Below are positions 19,099 to 27,613 of a stretch of DNA of 64,000 nucleotides, in pieces. A model generated the notes under the pieces. The model ran no database searches and had not been told where the DNA came from. It saw nothing but the letters and a program-made list of their open reading frames with translations. The position numbers were made by a program, and so were the translations under genes. Origin of the DNA: JAXHMB01 sp034521755 (GTDB lineage: Bacteria; Bacteroidota; Rhodothermia; Balneolales; Balneolaceae); the NCBI GenBank assembly GCA_034521755.1, contig JAXHMB010000003.1:186001-250000 (forward strand), in the 5' to 3' direction. Every line of letters starts with the position of its first letter. Positions within the stretch are counted from its first letter, which is position 1.

Positions 19099-20381
19099 GC
19101 AAGATGGGGTTTAAGTCCGTAAGGCATTGTTTTCACATTTGTTAAAGTACGTCTGACCATCTCCAGTGCAACGGAGACACTCCGTTCTTTATTGATTAAC
19201 CGGTCGTTTGTAAATAAGGCTTTCAATGCAAAATGTCGATCTTCAGACCAGTATCCAATCCATACCGTACCCACCGGTTTTACTTCAGTGCCACCACTCG
19301 GGCCTGCAATACCTGTGGTAGAAACGCCAATATCAGTGTTGAATTTTTCGGCTGCCCCCTTTGCCATCTCTAAAGCTACCCTTTTACTTACCGCCCCATG
19401 ATCTTTCAAAGATCGCTCATCTACTCCTAATAAATCCATTTTAGCTTTATTTGAATAGGCAATTACCCCACCCATCATATAATCACTACAACCCGGTACG
19501 TTGGTAATAATATCAGAAAGAAGACCTCCGGTGCAACTTTCTGCAACAGCAATCGTCAATCCTTTATCCTTCAATAGGTTTCCCAAGCCCTCTGCCAGTG
19601 TCAAATCCTTGCCTTCACCTACAATGACCTTAGATGCTTTTTTGTGAATATAGGTGGCCACTTCATCAATATAGGCCTCGACTTCTTCTACAGATGAACC
19701 GCTTGCACTGATTCGAATTCTGTTTCCAAGCGGGCTGGGCAGGTAGGCCACTGAAATTTGTTCATCCAGAAATTTACTCAGGTCTCCCACTACTTTATCA
19801 CTTAAATTGCTCTCCCCAACACCGGCCGTCAAAATATATCTCGAAAATCGCTTGCTGTTGCCCTGGACTATTTTTTCAATTTTTGGCAGTATCTGTTGCT
19901 CCATAAGTGCTTTCATTTCATAAGGCACCCCCGGAAGTACGGCCAAGCGTGACCCAAATTCTTCGAACCACATGCCGGGTGCTGTACCCTGTTTGTTGAA
20001 CAGGACTTCCGCATTTTCAGGAATTTCTGCCTGTGCATAATTAGATTTGCTGAAGGTCAATCCCCGCTGCTCAAATATTTTTTTGATGAAATCGAGTGTA
20101 GGCTGGTGAACCTTCATACCAACATCAAAAAGGTCAGCTACTGCTTTTTTTGTGATGTCGTCATGTGTAGGTCCCAAACCGCCGGTCGTTATCACTAAAT
20201 CAGCTTCAGACATGCTTTGCTCTATTACCGACTTTAAAAGGCTTAGATCGTCGCCGATGGTATGGACACGAGTTACTTCTACTTCGTTTGATGTCAGGAA
20301 CGTGCCCATCCAGCTGGCATTCGTATTAGTGGTATCACCAATAAGCAGCTCATTCCCAATACTGATAATCTGACATTTCAT
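19095..20381 (-). CDS. cinA: CinA: competence/damage-inducible protein, NMN amidohydrolase type
   Basis: The 428-residue protein has two domains. The N-terminal MoCF-like domain shows IISIGNELLIGDTTNTNASWM and TTGGLGPTHDDITKKAVADL, which act as ADP-ribose pyrophosphatase in characterised CinA. The C-terminal CinA domain shows VAESCTGGLLSDIITNVPG and STTGIAGPSGGTEVKPVGTV, matching PncC-type nicotinamide mononucleotide deamidase. It therefore probably recycles NMN into the NAD pathway. It is divergent from pgsA and shares a 128-base intergenic region with it, and it overlaps the following barrel gene by four bases. Confidence 0.95.
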   Translation of the reverse strand: MKCQIISIGNELLIGDTTNTNASWMGTFLTSNEVEVTRVHTIGDDLSLLKSVIEQSMSEADLVITTGGLGPTHDDITKKAVADLFDVGMKVHQPTLDFIKKIFEQRGLTFSKSNYAQAEIPENAEVLFNKQGTAPGMWFEEFGSRLAVLPGVPYEMKALMEQQILPKIEKIVQGNSKRFSRYILTAGVGESNLSDKVVGDLSKFLDEQISVAYLPSPLGNRIRISASGSSVEEVEAYIDEVATYIHKKASKVIVGEGKDLTLAEGLGNLLKDKGLTIAVAESCTGGLLSDIITNVPGCSDYMMGGVIAYSNKAKMDLLGVDERSLKDHGAVSKRVALEMAKGAAEKFNTDIGVSTTGIAGPSGGTEVKPVGTVWIGYWSEDRHFALKALFTNDRLINKERSVSVALEMVRRTLTNVKTMPYGLKPHLA

Positions 20382-20497
20382 ATAGCTTACATATACATAT
20401 TTTACGAATTAAAACAGAAGGAAAATATCACTCTTTAACCGGTTTTCGAAGCTGTTTATTCCCTGCTAAAAAACATTTTATTCTCTCAAACTATTAC

Positions 20498-20505
20498 TAT
20501 CTTTG
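20498..20505 (+). promoter_or_regulatory. Bacteroidota-type -7 element of the pgsA operon
   Basis: TATCTTTG matches the TAnnTTTG consensus for the Bacteroidota housekeeping sigma factor. A TTTA lies about 18 bases upstream as a possible -33 partner. The element ends four bases before the GTG of pgsA, which would place transcription initiation at or next to the start codon. Confidence 0.45.
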
Positions 20506-20509
20506 CACC

Positions 20510-21094
20510 GTGCGTCGATTGCCCAACATATTGAGTACTACGCGGATAATTCTGGCTCCTATATTTTTATTTCTGTACATCCAGGACGAGGTGGTATGGA
20601 GAGCCCTCAGTGTAGGCATCTTTGCGGTAGCGGTAGTCACTGACTTTGTTGACGGGTATATAGCTCGTCTCTATGGCTATCAAACCGCTTATGGCGTATT
20701 TCTCGACCCACTGGCCGACAAGTTTTTAACTTTTGCAGGTTTCATCTGTCTGCCTTTTATTGATGCCGCACAGTTTCCATGGTGGGCTGTAGGTGTAATT
20801 GTAGCACGCGATATATTTATCACCGCAATGCGCATGATCGCAGACTACAGAAACCTGCCAATGAAAACCCGGTTTACGGCAAAGTTCAAAACGCTCAGCC
20901 AAATGTTCTTTTTATACCTTGTGCTTCTGGTTGGAGTATTTGTCAGTACAGATGTATGGCTGAGCTCTTACTGTAATCAATTATTACAATCAGGTATTTT
21001 AGGATGGGGAATGATCGCTATTGTGATATTAACCCTTTACTCAGGACTCGAATATATTTTCATTAACAAAAAAATCTTTTTTTACAGACAGTGA
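20510..21094 (+). CDS. pgsA: CDP-diacylglycerol--glycerol-3-phosphate 3-phosphatidyltransferase
   Basis: Inner-membrane enzyme making phosphatidylglycerophosphate, the committed step to phosphatidylglycerol and cardiolipin. The 194-residue protein starts at GTG (MRRLPNILSTTRIILAP) and carries the full CDP-alcohol phosphotransferase motif: DFVDGYIARLYG followed by T, G and LDPLADK, with all the metal-binding Asp residues present. Four or five hydrophobic helices are visible. It overlaps pgpA at TGATG, the next enzyme of the same pathway. A phosphatidylserine synthase is a less likely alternative given the N-terminal LPNxLTxxR-like sequence and the pgpA neighbour. Confidence 0.93.
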   Translation: MRRLPNILSTTRIILAPIFLFLYIQDEVVWRALSVGIFAVAVVTDFVDGYIARLYGYQTAYGVFLDPLADKFLTFAGFICLPFIDAAQFPWWAVGVIVARDIFITAMRMIADYRNLPMKTRFTAKFKTLSQMFFLYLVLLVGVFVSTDVWLSSYCNQLLQSGILGWGMIAIVILTLYSGLEYIFINKKIFFYRQ

Positions 21095-21567
21095 TGCAAA
21101 AATTAAAACCGATCGTCGGAAGTGTTTTTAACATTGGTTTTCTACCCAATGCGCCAGGTACATGGGGAAGCTTTTTTGCGCTTTTCCCTATCTATTTTAT
21201 TGTAGAATTTACGCCATGGTACGGAATTATAATATTCACAATCATTTGCTCGCTGCTAACGTTATGGGTGTCTGATGTATGTGAAACCGTTTGGGGGGGC
21301 GATCCCTCTCCCCTTGTGATGGATGAATTTGCCGGACAGGGTATGGCATTTATTGCGATTCCTTTTGCAGCAACATCCATCAATACATTCATGCTGTTAT
21401 TTTTGGGGTTCTTATTTTTCAGGCTGTTTGATGTGGCCAAGCCCCTCGGTGTTGATAAGCTGCAAGAACTGCCGGGTGGCTGGGGAATCCTCGTTGATGA
21501 CCTTTTAGCCGGGTTTTATGCTTTCTTATGCATCAGGCTACTGGTTTATGTAATCGCAGTAACCTGA
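21094..21567 (+). CDS. pgpA: phosphatidylglycerophosphatase A
   Basis: Dephosphorylates phosphatidylglycerophosphate to phosphatidylglycerol at the inner membrane. The product of about 157 residues has the family N-terminus GFLPNAPGTWGS, the catalytic-site segment DPSPLVMDEFAGQGMAF, and FRLFDVAKPLGVDKLQELPGG, which closely matches the conserved PgpA C-terminal motif. Four hydrophobic helices are evident. I chose the ATG at 21094 because it overlaps the pgsA stop as TGATG; a GTG three bases earlier is also in frame. Direct coupling to pgsA puts two successive phospholipid steps on one transcript. Confidence 0.93.
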   Translation: MQKLKPIVGSVFNIGFLPNAPGTWGSFFALFPIYFIVEFTPWYGIIIFTIICSLLTLWVSDVCETVWGGDPSPLVMDEFAGQGMAFIAIPFAATSINTFMLLFLGFLFFRLFDVAKPLGVDKLQELPGGWGILVDDLLAGFYAFLCIRLLVYVIAVT

Positions 21568-21637
21568 TAATGCCCGCTTAACATAGATTTATTATATTTC
21601 AAGAGTGATTGGCTCTACCAAATTTTGATACAGTATT

Positions 21638-22279
21638 ATGATAATAGATACAACTTTTGCAAAAGAAGTAGCACTTAACTTACTGGAAATAAACGCCGTA
21701 GTTTTACGGCCTAACGACCCGTTTACCTGGTCTTCCGGCTGGCACTCACCTATCTACTGTGATAACCGATTAACCCTTCGTTATCCAAAGATACGCAAAA
21801 AGATTGCCCAGCAATTTATTGACTTTATCCACAATGAATATGGTGATGTAGATGTCATTACAGGTACGGCAACTGCGGGAATTCCTCATGCTGCATGGAT
21901 TGCAGGTTCGCTGGATAAGCCTATGAGTTACGTACGGGCAAAAGCTAAAGCCTATGGCCTGGGCAACCAGATTGAGGGCGGCATCCAAAAAGGCGAATCA
22001 ACGGTGGTTATTGAAGACCTTATTTCTACCGGCGGTTCTGCTATCTCCGTAGTTGAAGCCCTGCGTTTTATAGGAGCAGACGTTAAGGCTGTACTAAGCA
22101 TTTTTACCTATGGGTTTGATAAAGCCTTATTCAAATTCAAAGATGCCAATATTCCGGTTCATACACTCACCGATTATAAAACACTGGTTGAAGTGGCCAA
22201 AGAGAATAACTACATCGATGAAAAAGATTTAGAGACCTTGGCTCAGTGGCGTAAAACACCTGAAACCTGGCCCAACTAA
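21638..22279 (+). CDS. pyrE: orotate phosphoribosyltransferase
   Basis: Converts orotate and PRPP into orotidine 5'-phosphate in pyrimidine synthesis. The 213-residue cytoplasmic enzyme shows SGWHSPIYCDNR near residue 31, GTATAGIPHAAWIA, and the PRPP-binding loop VVIEDLISTGGSAISV near residue 124. Length is typical. Only two bases separate it from the following DUF488 gene. The other pyrimidine genes are not nearby. Confidence 0.96.
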   Translation: MIIDTTFAKEVALNLLEINAVVLRPNDPFTWSSGWHSPIYCDNRLTLRYPKIRKKIAQQFIDFIHNEYGDVDVITGTATAGIPHAAWIAGSLDKPMSYVRAKAKAYGLGNQIEGGIQKGESTVVIEDLISTGGSAISVVEALRFIGADVKAVLSIFTYGFDKALFKFKDANIPVHTLTDYKTLVEVAKENNYIDEKDLETLAQWRKTPETWPN

Positions 22280-22281
22280 TC

Positions 22282-22644
22282 ATGCCCATTCAGCTAAAAA
22301 GAGCTTATGACCCGGTGGAAGAATCCGATGGCCTTCGCGTGTTGGTCGATCGTCTGTGGCCCCGAGGTGTAAGCAAAGAACAGATGCACCTGGATCACTG
22401 GCCAAAAGAACTTACTCCTTCCACGGAGCTGCGGAAATGGTTTGATCACGACCCGGAAAAATTCAGTGAGTTTAGAGTCCGATACATCAAGGAGCTGGGA
22501 AAAGTAAAAGAAACAGCACAGAAATTAGCTCAAAAAGCTTCTGATCAGCAAGTAACGCTTATTTATGCAGCCAAGGATCCGAAGTGTAATCATGCGCTGG
22601 TATTAAAGGAGTTTCTGCAAGAATTGACAGATAACAACGCCTAA
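22282..22644 (+). CDS. DUF488 family protein (YeaO-like)
   Basis: Small cytoplasmic protein of 120 residues with the family hallmark LVDRLWPRGVSKE and DHWPKELTPSTELRKWF, followed by FSEFRVRYIKEL and LIYAAKDPKCNHALVLKEFL. DUF488 proteins are widespread and their biochemical role is unsettled. The conserved Arg and Cys residues have prompted suggestions of nucleic-acid binding or chemistry. It is two bases downstream of pyrE and surely co-transcribed, but I see no established pathway link. Confidence 0.88.
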   Translation: MPIQLKRAYDPVEESDGLRVLVDRLWPRGVSKEQMHLDHWPKELTPSTELRKWFDHDPEKFSEFRVRYIKELGKVKETAQKLAQKASDQQVTLIYAAKDPKCNHALVLKEFLQELTDNNA

Positions 22645-22746
22645 AATAGATTGGTCTCATCCCAACTATATTTTTTGATACTTCGAAAAGAAACGAGCAA
22701 TCCTTATATTTACAAGTCTAAAATTAAAGCAAAACACTAGTTTACA

Positions 22747-24105
22747 TTGGATCAACGAACATTTTATATAGAGACTTATGGCTGTCAGATGAACTTTTCT
22801 GACACCGAAATTGTCAACTCCATTCTCATGGAAGAAGGCATGAGCCCCGTGCAGGAGCCGGAAGAGGCTGACGTTATTTTTGTGAATACCTGCTCGATCC
22901 GGGAAAATGCCGAAACGCGCGTTTGGAACAGGCTCAAAGAGTTTCGATCGCTCAAAAAAGAGAAAGATGATCTTACCGTAGGCGTTTTGGGATGTATGGC
23001 CGAACGTATCCGTGATAAAATTATTGAAAAAGAAGGACTCGTTGATTTGGTTGTTGGTCCGGATGCCTACCGCGACATACCAAAACTAATTTCTGATGTA
23101 GGTGATGGGCGCAAAGCGGTAAATGTGCTGCTGTCACTGGAAGAGACGTATGCAGACATCAAACCTGTTCGCACCAATGATAATGGGGTAAGCGCTTTTG
23201 TTACCATTATGAGAGGCTGCGACAATATGTGTGCTTTCTGCGTGGTGCCTTTTACCCGTGGACGCGAACGCAGTCGCCCCATTGAAAGCATTCTGGATGA
23301 ACTGAAGCAGCTGAGCGAAAATGGTTATAAAGAAGTTACCCTATTGGGACAAAATGTAAACTCTTACCTGGATGAGGATAATGATTTCACCAAATTGATG
23401 TACGAAGCCAGCCAGGTAGATCCCGAAATGAGAATCAGATTTTCGTCTCCCCATCCAAAAGATTTCCCGGAAGAACTGTTGCATGTTATTGCTGAGCAGC
23501 CAAATTTGTGCAACTACATCCATATTCCCGCTCAGTCAGGCAATAACGATGTGCTCGAACGTATGCGCCGGCCTTATACTCGTGAACAATATTTGGATCT
23601 GGTTGAACGGATGAGAGAAATTATTCCGGGCGTTACATTGTCAACAGATATTATTACCGGATTCTGCGGAGAGACTGAAGAGGAACATGAAGATACCATG
23701 TCTCTAATGGCTCAAGTGCAGTATGATCTGGCTTATATGTTTGCCTACTCAGAACGGGGCCGAACCCTGGCACAACGCAAATATGAAGATGACGTGCCGG
23801 AAGATGTTAAAAAGAGACGTCTCTCAGAAATCATTGAACAGCAAATGAATATCCAGGAAGAACTCAATAAAAAAGAGATAGGCAAGCGACACCTTGTTTT
23901 GGCAGAGGGTACCAGCAAGCGTTCTGACGAGCAACTGTGCGGACGTACCGATACCAATAAGATGGTGGTCTTTGACAGACATAATTATCAAAAAGGTGAC
24001 TATGTAGAAGTAGAAATCACTGATTGTACTTCAGCCACGCTTATGGGAAATGTTATTCAAAAAAGCAGTGTTGAAGAGTTTAACAAAGAGATGGTGCCGG
24101 CATAG
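22747..24105 (+). CDS. miaB: tRNA-2-methylthio-N6-dimethylallyladenosine synthase
   Basis: Radical SAM methylthiotransferase that adds the 2-methylthio group to i6A37 of tRNAs reading UNN codons. The 452 residues start at TTG 22747 (MDQRTFYIETYGCQMNFSDT). The auxiliary 4Fe-4S cluster cysteines are at 13, 49 and 83, and the radical SAM cysteines are in CDNMCAFC (158, 162, 165). RGRERSR follows, and the C-terminal TRAM domain starts around residue 375 (KRHLVLAEG). The NxxCSIRENAE sequence separates MiaB from the MtaB and RimO relatives. The sigma-54-type activator gene begins 38 bases downstream. Confidence 0.96.
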   Translation: MDQRTFYIETYGCQMNFSDTEIVNSILMEEGMSPVQEPEEADVIFVNTCSIRENAETRVWNRLKEFRSLKKEKDDLTVGVLGCMAERIRDKIIEKEGLVDLVVGPDAYRDIPKLISDVGDGRKAVNVLLSLEETYADIKPVRTNDNGVSAFVTIMRGCDNMCAFCVVPFTRGRERSRPIESILDELKQLSENGYKEVTLLGQNVNSYLDEDNDFTKLMYEASQVDPEMRIRFSSPHPKDFPEELLHVIAEQPNLCNYIHIPAQSGNNDVLERMRRPYTREQYLDLVERMREIIPGVTLSTDIITGFCGETEEEHEDTMSLMAQVQYDLAYMFAYSERGRTLAQRKYEDDVPEDVKKRRLSEIIEQQMNIQEELNKKEIGKRHLVLAEGTSKRSDEQLCGRTDTNKMVVFDRHNYQKGDYVEVEITDCTSATLMGNVIQKSSVEEFNKEMVPA

Positions 24106-24143
24106 AGCATCTGTGAAATTCTTCAACTACTAATTGAAATCTT

Positions 24144-25469
24144 ATGGATCGCGAAGCATTTCAGGAAAGATTTGGACTTATTGGCGAATCGACTGCGCTC
24201 AAGCAAGTCATTGATAAAATTATGCAGGTCGCCACTACCGATATTACCGTTTTGCTCCAGGGCGAAAGCGGTGTGGGTAAAGATATTACTGCCAGAGCCA
24301 TACATGCCGTAAGCGAGCGCAAGCACAATGATCTGGTAATTGTCAACTGTGGTGCAATTCCTGAAGGAATTATTGAAAGTGAACTCTTTGGGCACGAAAA
24401 GGGATCCTACACCGGGGCTCATGAATCTCGTGAAGGTTATTTTGAGAAAGCCGATGGCGGTACCATTTTCCTTGATGAGATTGGTGATACACCCATGAAC
24501 ATCCAGGTTAAGCTATTAAGAGTTCTCGAGTCAGGAGAATACTTCCGTGTGGGTTCAAGCAAGATGCAGAAAACGGACGTCCGGGTGGTTGCTGCAACCA
24601 ATAAAGATCTCTGGCAGCATGTACAAGACGGAGACTTCAGAGAAGACCTCTATTACCGACTGGATACTGTTAAGATTAAGCTTCCTCCCCTTCGAGAACG
24701 GCAAGAGGATGTAATTCCAATATTCCGAAAGTTTGTAACTCAGTTTTCAGCAAAGTACGACTCTGTCTTCAAAGGTTTTTCTGATGACGCAAAAGAACTG
24801 CTAACATCTTATCGCTGGCCGGGAAATGTCCGTGAGCTCAGGAATGTAGCCGAACAATTAGTGGTACTTGAAAAATCACAGTTTATTGACACCGAAACTC
24901 TCCAAAAATACTTGAAAGGACGTCAGCACACCGGTTCGGCAGATAATTTGCCCATACTTTCCAGCGAGGCCCAAAACCATCAGAATAATAACAGTGACAA
25001 TTTTGGCCAGGGTGACCAACAACTGATTTATAAAGCTCTTGTAGAACTACGTGGAGATATTGGTGACTTAAAGAAAATGCTGGGCACCTTCCTATACACT
25101 ACTTTTTCAGGAAAAAATTTAAAAGCACTGCCTCAAAATATTCAGGACGAAGTACAAAACTCAGATTTTTCCAACCTGAATATTAACATAGGCTCTGACC
25201 CGGAGCCCTCCTCTGCCTCATCGGGTGAGGCTATTGGGGTACAGCCGGAATCTTATACAGAAGCAGATATATCAGAAGAGGAAGAAGCCGAACAGGATGA
25301 GTTTTTAGAATTTTTCAATGCCGAAGAAATTCCATCTATTGAAGAGACTGAACAGTTTCTAATAGAACAATCCCTGAAAAAATATGATGGAAACCGGCGA
25401 AAAGCTTCTGAAGCACTGGGCATCAGTGAGCGTACCTTATATCGCAAACTTGATCAATATGGACTGTAA
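24144..25469 (+). CDS. sigma-54-dependent Fis-family transcriptional regulator without receiver domain
   Basis: AAA+ enhancer-binding activator of 441 residues. The AAA domain begins almost at once: Walker A GESGVGKD at residues 40-47, the sigma-54-contact loop GSYTGA at 87-92 in place of the usual GAFTGA, Walker B GTIFLDEIGDT near 106-116, and WPGNVRELRN near residue 231. A long acidic linker (about 255-390) leads to a C-terminal Fis-type helix-turn-helix (RRKASEALGISERTLYRKL). No response-regulator or GAF domain precedes the AAA domain, so its signal input is unclear. It sits three bases before lptE and may control envelope genes. The altered loop could affect sigma-54 engagement. Confidence 0.9.
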   Translation: MDREAFQERFGLIGESTALKQVIDKIMQVATTDITVLLQGESGVGKDITARAIHAVSERKHNDLVIVNCGAIPEGIIESELFGHEKGSYTGAHESREGYFEKADGGTIFLDEIGDTPMNIQVKLLRVLESGEYFRVGSSKMQKTDVRVVAATNKDLWQHVQDGDFREDLYYRLDTVKIKLPPLRERQEDVIPIFRKFVTQFSAKYDSVFKGFSDDAKELLTSYRWPGNVRELRNVAEQLVVLEKSQFIDTETLQKYLKGRQHTGSADNLPILSSEAQNHQNNNSDNFGQGDQQLIYKALVELRGDIGDLKKMLGTFLYTTFSGKNLKALPQNIQDEVQNSDFSNLNINIGSDPEPSSASSGEAIGVQPESYTEADISEEEEAEQDEFLEFFNAEEIPSIEETEQFLIEQSLKKYDGNRRKASEALGISERTLYRKLDQYGL

Positions 25470-25472
25470 TAG

Positions 25473-26012
25473 ATGAAAAAATATCCGGCAAATCATCTAT
25501 ATTTTATCAAACTATTTCTGACTTTCTTTTTGCTTGTTTCAATGTCACTTGCAGGGTGCTTCCGGTATAGCTTTTCCGGTACATCCATACCTGAAAACGT
25601 CAATTCCATTTTCCTCCCATTTTTTGCTGATCAGTCATCCAGTGGAATTGGGGATTTGAGTGATCGCCTGAATCAAATACTTATCAACCGTTTTATTAAT
25701 CAAACCAGACTCCAACTGGCCAACTCTCGCAATAATGGCGACGCAATTCTCGAGGGCTCTATCATCTCGTACACCAACAGGCCATTTAGTGTAACCGGTG
25801 ATCAACAAGCTGATCAAAATGAAGTATCTATAAGCGTACGTGCTACCTATCAATATGCAGATAAGGATCAGCCGGAGTGGAGTAAAACCTTTACCGGAAA
25901 ATCCACTTATGACCCAAATGAGAATCCTATTGAAGGAGAAACGACTGCAGCAGAGGAAGCGCTCACCCAGATAGTAAACAATATGTTTAATGACGCTGTG
26001 AGTGGATGGTAA
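25473..26012 (+). CDS. lptE: LptE-like LPS-assembly lipoprotein
   Basis: Outer-membrane lipoprotein that plugs LptD and helps place LPS in the outer leaflet. The 179-residue precursor has a lipobox LAGC with the lipidated Cys at residue 29. It continues with YSFSGTSIPENVNSIFLPFF, the usual LptE opening in Bacteroidota, and DLSDRLNQILINRFINQT, DAILEGSIISY and EWSKTFTGKSTYDP. The arrangement sigma-54 activator, lptE and then a TPR gene recurs in Bacteroidota as I recall. LptD is not in the window. It follows the activator by three bases, so the two are co-transcribed. Confidence 0.85.
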   Translation: MKKYPANHLYFIKLFLTFFLLVSMSLAGCFRYSFSGTSIPENVNSIFLPFFADQSSSGIGDLSDRLNQILINRFINQTRLQLANSRNNGDAILEGSIISYTNRPFSVTGDQQADQNEVSISVRATYQYADKDQPEWSKTFTGKSTYDPNENPIEGETTAAEEALTQIVNNMFNDAVSGW

Positions 26013-26019
26013 AAAACAC

Positions 26020-26172
26020 TTTTGTCATGCTGAACTTCTTTCAGCATCTAGAGCAGCAGTCCTTTAAAAATTAATTATAACAGATCCTGATCCGCCAGCC
26101 CTCGTGGAATCCCGCAAAGCGGGGCCACGCAGTGGCATTACACAGGGCCAGTCGGCGGATAGGATGACACTA
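26020..26172. repeat. composite palindromic intergenic repeat
   Basis: The 254-base gap between lptE and the TPR gene is largely repeat-like. It opens with TTGTCATGCTGAACTTC and a small hairpin (GCTGAA with TTCAGC). It then holds a GC-rich core between ATCCGCC near 26090 and its reverse complement GGCGGAT near 26154, with an internal CCCGC/GCGGG dyad. It ends with GGATGACAC, mirroring the opening. The higher GC and nested dyads are unlike the coding surroundings. Confidence 0.5.
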
Positions 26173-26266
26173 TTATTTTAAAAATAGCTCAACATTTAAC
26201 TTGACTGCTATCTACATCCCTTTGTATAATAGGACTCATATTTGATCGGGATAACCAACTGCATAC

Positions 26267-26902
26267 ATGTCAGATTTACCATTCGAAATTCCTAAATCCT
26301 TAGCTTCTTATGTTGAGCATTTTGAGAATGATCCACTCAATGCTACAACCCGGCTTAAAAAACAGTTAAAGAAAAGAGGTCCCGATGCGGTTGGATATTT
26401 TTTGCTCTCCTGGTTTTATCATTTAAAAGGCATAAATGACAAAGCTATTGAAGAAGCATTGAAAGCAAAAACCTTAGCTCCCGGAAGTCCTTTCTTTGAG
26501 AAACTGCATTACTATCTTTCTCATCCCAACAACTTTGAAGCCTGGAAACCGGTAAGTACTCATTCCGGGGAATCGGTTTCTTCAGCGGCAGGCAATAATA
26601 CGGGACCTGTCCTGGAAAATCTGGATATGCTTATCCAGCAACTCTCTGAAGTAGAAGCCGTTAAGATTACCATGCCATCCGAAACCACATTGGAAAGTGA
26701 ACCAAACTGGGATGATACGTTGGATGACACCGATGATATTGTATCTGAAACATTGGCAAGTATCCATGAGAACCAAGGAAAAACAGATGCAGCAATCAAT
26801 ACATATAAGCGTTTAAAAAAGCTGAATAAGGAGAAGAAAGATTACTATGGAGAGCAGATATCCAGGCTGAGAAAAGTTCAAAAAAAGAAAGACAAAGAAT
26901 AA
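26267..26902 (+). CDS. tetratricopeptide-type protein
   Basis: The 211-residue soluble protein has no signal peptide. Residues 12-80 form helix pairs with a TPR-like pattern (VGYFLLSWFYHLKGINDKAIEEALKAKTLAPG). A low-complexity acidic middle follows, and a second TPR-like unit lies near the end (ETLASIHENQGKTDAAINTYKRLKKLNKEKKDYY). It is probably a cytoplasmic scaffold. It follows lptE but is separated from it by a repeat-bearing gap, so it may have its own promoter. It is convergent with, and two bases from, the metallo-hydrolase gene. Confidence 0.65.
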   Translation: MSDLPFEIPKSLASYVEHFENDPLNATTRLKKQLKKRGPDAVGYFLLSWFYHLKGINDKAIEEALKAKTLAPGSPFFEKLHYYLSHPNNFEAWKPVSTHSGESVSSAAGNNTGPVLENLDMLIQQLSEVEAVKITMPSETTLESEPNWDDTLDDTDDIVSETLASIHENQGKTDAAINTYKRLKKLNKEKKDYYGEQISRLRKVQKKKDKE

Positions 26903-26903
26903 C

Positions 26904-27539
26904 TTACCCCTTCACAAAAGGATTGTTCTTTTTTTCATACCCTATTGTTGTTTTGGGTCCGTGCCCCGGATATACTTCCGTCTCATCAGGTAAGGTATAA
27001 AGCTTTTCCTTTATAGAAGTTTCCAACAGACTAAAGTCACCTTTATACAAATCCGTACGACCTATACCTTGCCGGAATAAGGCATCACCGGCTATCACAA
27101 TATTGTGCTCTGCAGCATACAGCGAGACGTGGTCAGGAGAATGTCCGGGTGTGTACAGCACATCAAAGGAAAAGCCCGCTATTTTCCATCCATCCTGCTC
27201 AGGCAATGGCTGCGGAGTAAAACCAAAGGGTTCTGCATTAAAACCAAATCTTTGAGCTTGGGAAGGATAGTTTTTCCAAAGAAAATCATCTGAATCATTC
27301 AGATATACCGGCACATCAAATTCATTTTTCACCTTCGCCAGTCCCAATACATGATCAATATGAGCGTGGGTTAAAACCACAGCAGTTAGTTCATATTCAA
27401 GTTCATCAAGCTTCTTTTTAAAAGCTTCAAACTCGTGATCTTCAAAAAAACCGGGATCAACCAGCAGGGCACTTTCTGAACTGGTTATCAGATAGGTATT
27501 TTCTGCAAACGGACCTACCGTAAATGAATGAATTTGCAT
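26904..27539 (-). CDS. MBL-fold metallo-hydrolase, glyoxalase II-like
   Basis: Hydrolase of 211 residues with the metallo-beta-lactamase signature THAHIDHVLG. Supporting sites are the N-terminal AENTYLI...LVDPG, YTPGHSPDHVSLY, IAGDALFRQGIGRTDLYKGD and VYPGHGPKTTIGYEK, which together supply the two-metal ligands of the glyoxalase II/YcbL group. The substrate is likely a small thioester, but identity is not decided. I chose ATG 27539 (MQIHSFTVGPFAEN) because a longer frame starting at 27590 would run into the hairpin that terminates rpmE. Confidence 0.88.
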   Translation of the reverse strand: MQIHSFTVGPFAENTYLITSSESALLVDPGFFEDHEFEAFKKKLDELEYELTAVVLTHAHIDHVLGLAKVKNEFDVPVYLNDSDDFLWKNYPSQAQRFGFNAEPFGFTPQPLPEQDGWKIAGFSFDVLYTPGHSPDHVSLYAAEHNIVIAGDALFRQGIGRTDLYKGDFSLLETSIKEKLYTLPDETEVYPGHGPKTTIGYEKKNNPFVKG

Positions 27540-27562
27540 GATGTGAGTATTATTTAAATAAA

Positions 27563-27598
27563 AAAAGGATGCTATGGCTACGCCATGCACCCTTTTCG
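27563..27598 (-). terminator. intrinsic terminator of rpmE
   Basis: On the minus strand a stem with ATGGC pairing GCCAT around GTA is extended outward by GGGTGC and GCATCC with mismatches, then a run of seven T. It lies 16 bases past the L31 stop and immediately before the metallo-hydrolase start. Confidence 0.8.
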
Positions 27599-27613
27599 AA
27601 ATGCGATAAAATC

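Noticed and set aside
27540..27590. Earlier start for the metallo-hydrolase
   Set aside because: The extension coincides with the rpmE terminator hairpin, whose stem would be coding; the MBL family normally starts near MQIHSFTVGPF.
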